Source of the DNA: Phytophthora quininea
Taxonomy: Eukaryota > Oomycota > Peronosporomycetes > Peronosporales > Peronosporaceae
Assembly (NCBI GenBank): GCA_011947345.1
Contig: JAAVTG010000565.1
Span: forward strand, 124,001 to 188,000
DNA length: 64,000 nucleotides
Reading direction: 5' to 3'
A model generated the notes under the pieces. It saw nothing but the letters and a program-made list of their open reading frames with translations, ran no database searches and was not told where the DNA came from. How positions within the stretch are numbered: the stretch's first letter is position 1; each line of letters starts with the position of its first letter. This document shows positions 58,378-64,000 of this stretch, one piece after another. Position numbers and translations under genes: made by a program.

Positions 58378-59324
58378 ATGTGTCGCTTGCTGCTTCTCGT
58401 CGTGTCCGTCGCTTTCTCCACCGTCGCCGCTAGTCTCCGCCCCATCATCGGCGTGCTCGCACAGCCTCGTTCCCACAAGTCACAGCTCCCCGAGTACATT
58501 GCCGCCTCGTACGTCAAGTGGGTCGAGAGCGCAGGAGGTCGCGTCGTCCCCATCCCTTACAATACGCCCAAGTCTTATCTGGAGAAACTGCTGCCCCAAC
58601 TCAACGGATTGTTGTTCCCTGGCGGTGGCGCCAATCTGAACGACCGTGCAGACGTACTATTCCGATTGGCATTGGAACTCAACGACAAAGGAGTTCATTT
58701 CCCAGTCTGGGGAACTTGTCTGGGCTTTGAATGGCTCATTCAACTCACTACGAAGGACTTACAGTCGCTCTCGACAGGACTCGATGCCATGAACATCACA
58801 CTATCGTTGAATTTTACTGACCAAGCTCATACAAGTCGGTTATTCAGTGCTGCATCGTCGGAATTGTACACTTGGCTGGCTACCAAGCCAATTGCCATGA
58901 ACAACCATCGACGGGGATCACTCCGGAGAGGTTTGCCACGTACCAGTCTCTTGTGGACTTTTACAATGTGCTGGCGACGAACGTCGACCGACAGGGAGTG
59001 GAGTTCATCTCGGCCTTTGAAGCCAAAGAGTACCCAGTCTACGCCGTGCAGTTCCACCCGGAGAAAAACAGCTTCGAGTACGGAGAGTACCAGGATGGCA
59101 CGCCGTTCGAGGTGATCGACCACTCGAGAGAGGGCATTGCGAGCGGCCAGTTCTTCGCCAACTTCTTCATCGAAGAGGCTCGCAAGAACGACCAGAAGTT
59201 TGCGGACCCGGCGGTGGAGCGGAAGGCGTTGATCTACAACTACCGGACGTCGACAATCACGGATCCAGGCTTTGTGGAGTCCTACATGTTTGAACAAGAT
59301 TTTGAAACGCGCGCGCAAATTTGA
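58378..59324 (+). CDS. GGH: Gamma-glutamyl hydrolase, copy 2
   Basis: From ATG 58378, a signal peptide (LLLLVVSVAFSTVAA) precedes the amidotransferase-like fold. It has the nucleophile Cys in GTCLGFEWL and the catalytic His in VQFHPEK. A one-base break lies at about 58910, right at the edge of the 374-bp tract shared with copy 1. After the tract the end differs: copy 1 finishes with a FKIDYWGVQM tail, copy 2 with ESYMFEQDFETRAQI. So copy 2 lacks the usual C-terminus and runs directly into oxygenase member 3. Confidence 0.85.
58914..59287 (+). repeat. 374-bp tract identical to 53362-53735
   Basis: Covers the second half of GGH2, including the catalytic His. The flanks on both sides have diverged. 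Confidence 0.9.
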
Positions 59325-59389
59325 AGCAAGATTCTGGCGGTATCTTATTTTCGTTTTTTTCGTGCTTGTCAAAGCCTCCCTTGAGGATC

Positions 59390-61736
59390 GTCATTCGAGA
59401 CAATGAGGACTGGCCGTTTGGCTGCGAAGGAGAGCCGGCCGACGTGCTGACGCCGACTGGGAAGACGTCGGCGGAGGTCAGTCGACTGCTGGAGAAGGCG
59501 GAAGTGGACGCGGGCGAGTTCTCTATCAGTGGGCAGGCGGATCTGCTGCCAGCGATCCCAGGTCTTACAATCGCGGGTGATAATATTTCAGTGCCTATCG
59601 TCCCAGAGAAGCTGCTTCCGAAATGCGACCAAGTTAACCAAGACTGCAACATTTGGAGGCTACATGGGCAGCATGCAACACTGAGGAATCCCTTGTGGGC
59701 TCCTGGGTTAGACAAGATGAAAGTTGTGGTGGGGGATCGATTGGGCTTCAAAGACATTAAACTCAGCTCTGAGTTGAAAGAGTTGGTGGTGTATGGAACA
59801 GGAGCAAAACTAGACCAGCACCAAGACGAGAAGAAGAGCGGAGTGGTGGCGACTTTGGAGATCCAACTGCCGTCGGAGCATCAAGGAGGGGCCTTGAACG
59901 CTCACAGAGGACGCGAAGTGTTTCATCATGACTTTGGAGTTGGAAAGGGATCTGCCCAGTTTCTCCCATTCTACGCAGCGCATTTAGTTGATGCTGTGCA
60001 GGCTCGAGAAGAAGTGCAAAGTGGCTTTTAGTTGGTGCTGATATACTCGCTGATGTTACCGCCGGAGAAGCAGTACATGGACAACTCACAAGGGGCTGTG
60101 TCTCTGGGTGTGGACTTAGCCGAAGCTCTCATGGAAGTTGAGCCAGACGATGAAACTTTCGCACTGCCCTTAACGAATTTCTATGCAGCCAAGACAGTGG
60201 CCAAGCTTGGTTCTGACGCCTTGCGGGGCGTGGATAGGACGAGGTTCCAGGCGCTGCTGGAAGCCAATCGACTACTTCCTGAAAGCAAGGCGTTCGTCTT
60301 TTCTTGGCGCTGCTTGCGAGACAAATCAAATACTACGACTGTAACCCTTCGGCAAAAAGAGATCCAAACTACAGCAGCGAATACGCCGAGTGGGACGTAG
60401 ACGACCAAAACGATTATGTGCTGTGGATCTCAGTGGACGGCAAGACGTTGTGGAAAGTGGCACAACCAATGTATCACTCAGGTCTTGATCGCGACGACTT
60501 CATTAAGGATGCCTTCACGCCAACCTTTCTGAACCCCGACAGACTCACGATATCCCAGCTGTGGAAACAAAATAGCAAGACATACGATGGAGATACAGAA
60601 CTGCGGAGGGATGTTACCTTGTCTCGATACGCAGTATTTGCGTGGCCTGCAGATAAAAATCTCGAGTACACTTTGCGGAACGTTAACATCGAAGCTGCTG
60701 CTTGCGCGGCCGCTCTATCGTCCAAACATCTTAATGCAGTCACGCTACGAGCATTCATGGAAAGAAAGAAGAAACATCGGAGTCTCTTGCCTGATGATTT
60801 GTCCTTGGGCTTCTGCAAAGCGCTCGTCGATTTTATAGCGAAGGCCGGTGACGCTACGCTTGTCAACTTATTTTTCGCCAGCTTTTTGCTTATAAAACGA
60901 GCCTCGCCGTGGAAATTGCTACGCTGTTGAATACTTTTGCCTGGGATGCCATCGGTGACACGATCATGACAGCTTTTGCAGCTCTCAGACCAGGAAATGA
61001 CCCGTACAGATGCTCGCTGTATCCGCTACGTGAAGACCCGGACCTCGAATTGACCCTGCGTGTGCTGGATCATCTACAGCCTGGGAAGCGCAAGTCGCGT
61101 TACATGATGCGGCACTCAAAGAGCCCTCAACCTCGAGCCAAAATATGTGTTATCATCTGGATATTTGGATCGCCTTTTGAAACGGTCAATCCGCAGTAAT
61201 AGCTCCAGCAATCTAGCGCAGCTTGTGAGCCATTTTAAGCAAATGAAGCCGAGCGATCTCGGCCCCGTTATGGCGGCGACTTTGCAGTACGCTGCGAACC
61301 TGAAGGCCGAAGATGAGATGTTTGTGCTTCTTGACTCTCTCGCTGGTCGTCGGGTTCAATGGATCAACAGGCAACTTGAGACGCCGACCAGCCATTCACT
61401 TGGGAGATGCCGCAAGCCCAATTTTCTGCTAGCCTGCGTGTGCAGGAGTTCTTGCGCAGTTCTAAACAAACGATGACAATGAACAATATCAGGGATGCAA
61501 GTCGCTGGACTCGACACCCACAGGTGAATGCCTCCTTCACGATGAAAACGAGCGGTCCCGGGAGAAATGCGTTTGTGACTATCACCAAAACGCGAGAGTA
61601 CTTCGACAATCTACCAGTGCAACTAAGAGCCGAAAAGGAGAATCTGCAGGCGGTAAGCTACACTGAGCAAGTGAAGAACGTATTGGTGGGCCAAAAGCGA
61701 AGTCGAGAGGAGCCCGAAGTCATTGTGATTGACTAG
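59390..61736 (+). pseudogene. 2OG-Fe(II) oxygenase family member 3, ligands lost
   Basis: Begins at the conserved DWPFG-GEP block; the acidic N-terminus of member 2 is missing. At the iron site HxD reads KLD (GAKLDQHQD, about 59806) and the distal His is Gln (VDAVQAREEV). An in-frame TAG at 60029-60031 stops the frame right after QSGF; it is a substitution, not a frameshift. Single-base breaks at about 60303, 60900, 61090, 61150 and 61400 follow. The helical region and basic tail are still recognisable (QKRSREEPE). With two iron ligands gone it would not be an active oxygenase. Confidence 0.78.
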
Positions 61737-61933
61737 GACACCATTTTACCCGTGGTAGCATAGCGCTCTAACAACGATCCTGGGATATGCTACATGTAAG
61801 GTTGAAGCATCATGAGGTATCCGCTGGGACCTCCCTCTTCCTCCGACCAACAGAATCGTGCGGTTGAAGAAGAATACAGGTGGGCTATAACCACTATAGG
61901 CTAGGAGGAGATGCTGATCCTTGGTCGCCGAAG

Positions 61934-62265
61934 ATGGACTACCACCAGTTCGAAGAGGAATCCCAACAGCACGAGAGGTACTTCCTGGATGCAGCAAGCG
62001 GACACCATCTTAACCGAGTCAAGCGGTTCCTGGTAAAGCATAGTGTGGACATCAATGCCACACGCACTGAAGTTGTGGGGAAGAAGAACAGACCGCGCTC
62101 ATGATCGCAGCAAAGAGTGGGTACATGGACATGCTGCAGTTTCTGCTAAGGCACAAAGCAGCAGTGAATATGGCAGACCGCTTTGGTAATGCGATTTTGC
62201 AAAGGCAAAATAACGGTGCAAGCCGATTAGAATGTTTCCCAAAGGTAGTGGAAGACTGCAATTAA
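61934..62265 (+). CDS. Small ankyrin-repeat ORF
   Basis: About 110 residues: HHLNRVKRFLVKHSVDINAT and, after a one-base break at about 62085 (GGGG run), TALMIAAKSGYMDMLQFLLR, which are ankyrin-repeat sequences. It is short, probably a remnant, but could be a small real gene. It sits between two oxygenase family members. Confidence 0.55.
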
Positions 62266-62317
62266 TGGAGACTAGCTCGCAAAATGCACAATGAGAGGCG
62301 TAACGATCGTTTCCGCA

Positions 62318-63308
62318 TCACAAAGTGGCAATCACATCAGTCAGCGAGCTACGTTCCGCCTTGAACTGCTTCAGCTTCTCTTGCTGTGAGCTGAACCACT
62401 CGCGCGTCTTCGTAATCGTCACGAGGGGACCGTCGTCAGTACCGCCAGCCTCCATCTCAAACGAAGCGCCATCTTTCTCCTTGCGGTTCCACTTGGCAGC
62501 GTAGTTCCGCGCATCCTTCACGTCCTTGAACGTTTTCGATCCGGTGCTCGTCGCAGCCATCGATATGTCGGAGCCGCGCAAAAATGTTCTCACCTCGCCG
62601 TTGTCCGGGAACTGCGCCTCAGGCATCTCCCACGAAAACGGTCTGTCCATTTTGTGAATGGTACGGTCCAGCCACTCAGCTCTCTTCTTGGCGATCGCTA
62701 CCAGCGCCTTGTACCTGTCGCCCGCTTCGTCCACATCGCCAACAAACTGTGAGAATCCTTTGATAACCGGAAGTAGCAAGCTGGGATCGGCTTGCAAGAA
62801 TCTGTTCGTGATGGTCTCGAAAATGGTCTTATCTTCACCAGTAACGACCAGTTTCCACAGTAACTCGATCTTCTTGAAATTGAACAATTCTTGGTCACCT
62901 AATGCCAGGTAGCTTTCCACAGCAGCTTTCAGGAATATACCATGCACTGACCCGTTTTTAAATCATCCGCTACTTGCAGTTCCACCCCAACTGGGTCTTT
63001 CAGACGATCTAGCGCGTTCAAAAGTACTTGGCCGATGACATCCCAGGGAAATGTGCTCACAGCAACGGTTACCGACTGGATGAGCGCGTCTTCGTCGATG
63101 TCAGGATCAAGTTACTCCAGAATTTGTTGAAGAACCGAGTCACCAGCGATGCATCTCCAACACCTACGAGCAGCTCGCACATTCCTTGGTAAAATGCAGC
63201 TGGATAGTATGTATCCTCACCAGCGTTTTGCGTCAACTTCAGTATTTTTCTTCTACCGGTAGACGGCTTGACGAATCTGCAGTATTCGCTACTCGAAATA
63301 CTGTCCAT
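62318..63308 (-). pseudogene. 2OG-oxygenase family member 4, C-terminal fragment
   Basis: Only the helical and C-terminal parts remain: MCELLVGVGDASLVTRFFNK in one frame (63308-63069), then after a break LLPVIKGFSQFVGDVDEAGD, FSWEMPEAQFP and VTITKTREWFSSQQEK (62947-62318). The oxygenase core, with all metal ligands, is absent. The left end of the fragment on the minus strand borders the hairpin-rich DNA at 63320-63455, so it may have been cut by an insertion. Confidence 0.75.
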
Positions 63309-63319
63309 GTAACGGGGCG

Positions 63320-63455
63320 GTGCTTGTGGGGAATTTAACTCTGCTATTCAATCTGTGTGGCGCCCGACTTCGGGCGCCGTGAGCCAACAAAACTAAGAGC
63401 TAATCTAATTGGTCGCCGTGGCGCACGGCGACCGTGTGACGGTACCCCGTCACAC
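63320..63455 (-). repeat. LTR-like sequence with three strong hairpins
   Basis: On the minus strand this begins TGTGACGGGGTACCGTCACAC, an LTR-like TG start. It holds three perfect 9-bp-stem hairpins: 63359-63378, 63411-63433 and 63434-63455, the last two adjacent. It may be a solo or truncated LTR, or a short inverted-repeat element. Confidence 0.5.
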
Positions 63456-63550
63456 CACCCCCTACGTAAGGTTGAAGCTGCGATGATCCCAAACAGCTTG
63501 GTGAGCTCTTCACAATCGAAAGAGCCACCCGCGACAGCAGCAGTACGAAC

Positions 63551-64000
63551 ATGGACAGAGACACCGTGGACGCCGAGCTCGTGACGTACGAGGAGGTCCT
63601 GGAGCGTTGGGCCTTCACGGACTGCAGTGGCTTCGACAACGCCCTCAGTGACAGCGAAATGCGTGCGCTGTTTAGCCGCTGGCGCGCCACGCGAAGCAAA
63701 CCCGACGCTGCGATCGGCAGCGTCACCGCGCAGTCGATGGATCGGTCCTGGACGGCGTTCGTCAACCGCTGGAACACGGAGGGGCCAGCGGCGTTCCAGC
63801 AGAAACTCCTGCAGCGCGAGGAGCAGCACTCGCGCTTCTCCGTGGGAGCCTTGGCGGTCCAGATTTGCGAGTTGTCATGGGATGCCGACCGCGACTGCTG
63901 CTTCGCTCATTATCGCATCGGATGTCCAAGTTGTCGCGGGTACAGCGTACCGCGACCAAGTGACGCTGTTTGGGAGCGCATCACAAGCGCCACACCCCTT
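63551..64000 (+). CDS. Unidentified ORF, open at the window edge
   Basis: From ATG 63551, 150 codons without a stop to the window end. The reading is acidic and helix-rich at first (VTYEEVLERWAF), with a possible Cys-rich segment at the end (CPSCRGYS). It is GC-rich and looks coding, but no family was recognised. It may be transposon-encoded. Confidence 0.5.
   Translation, partial: MDRDTVDAELVTYEEVLERWAFTDCSGFDNALSDSEMRALFSRWRATRSKPDAAIGSVTAQSMDRSWTAFVNRWNTEGPAAFQQKLLQREEQHSRFSVGALAVQICELSWDADRDCCFAHYRIGCPSCRGYSVPRPSDAVWERITSATPL

Noticed and set aside
1..64000. CRISPR arrays, rRNA and tRNA genes
   Set aside because: No regularly spaced repeats, rRNA-like stretches or convincing tRNA cloverleaf were seen on either strand.

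Overview
The window looks like oomycete nuclear DNA, most likely Phytophthora. The evidence is the mix of genes: 7TM receptors fused to TKL kinases, NTPase plus REase-fold proteins of the Crinkler/RHS type, oomycete-style Ty1/copia and Ty3/gypsy remnants, a hAT element, and compact genes with introns of about 60-70 nt. Everything here is read by eye; no homology search was run.

Positions 1-11000 are a transposon graveyard. They hold a Ty3/gypsy reverse-transcriptase fragment, a decayed Ty1/copia element (minus strand, about 415-5092), a truncated gypsy gag (minus, 5486-5864), and low-coding DNA with one decayed multicopy-family ORF near 8000-8750. Positions 11000-22200 hold a 2.1-kb inverted duplication of an NTPase/REase gene (copy A minus, copy B plus) around a spacer with a (CT)44 microsatellite. 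Copy B is split by a complete 4.2-kb hAT element with an 8-bp target duplication, and that element carries a piece of an E(z)-like CXC-SET gene.

Positions 22400-28300 carry two tandem receptor genes with the order 7TM, TKL kinase, DEP domain. From 28800 to 53800 the window is gene-dense: a TFIIIC large subunit, an alpha/beta hydrolase, an amino-acid transporter, a 2OG-Fe(II) oxygenase-like gene, a mug-type DNA glycosylase, an LRR-like receptor pseudokinase, a TRMO-type tRNA methyltransferase, ER UDP-glucose:glycoprotein glucosyltransferase divergent from U1-70K, and a gamma-glutamyl hydrolase. Positions 53800-63300 are a local family cluster: two tandem cupin-like genes, three more 2OG-oxygenase family members in different states of decay, a second gamma-glutamyl hydrolase that shares a 374-bp identical tract with the first, and a small ankyrin ORF. 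The window ends in hairpin-rich, LTR-like DNA and an ORF open at the edge.

Most genes here, including ones expected to be essential (TFIIIC, UGGT), show single-base frame breaks, nearly all equivalent to one missing base and mostly in short homopolymers. I take this as a base-accuracy problem of the assembly, so frame breaks alone are not used to call pseudogenes. Coordinates given for split genes span all the frames used.
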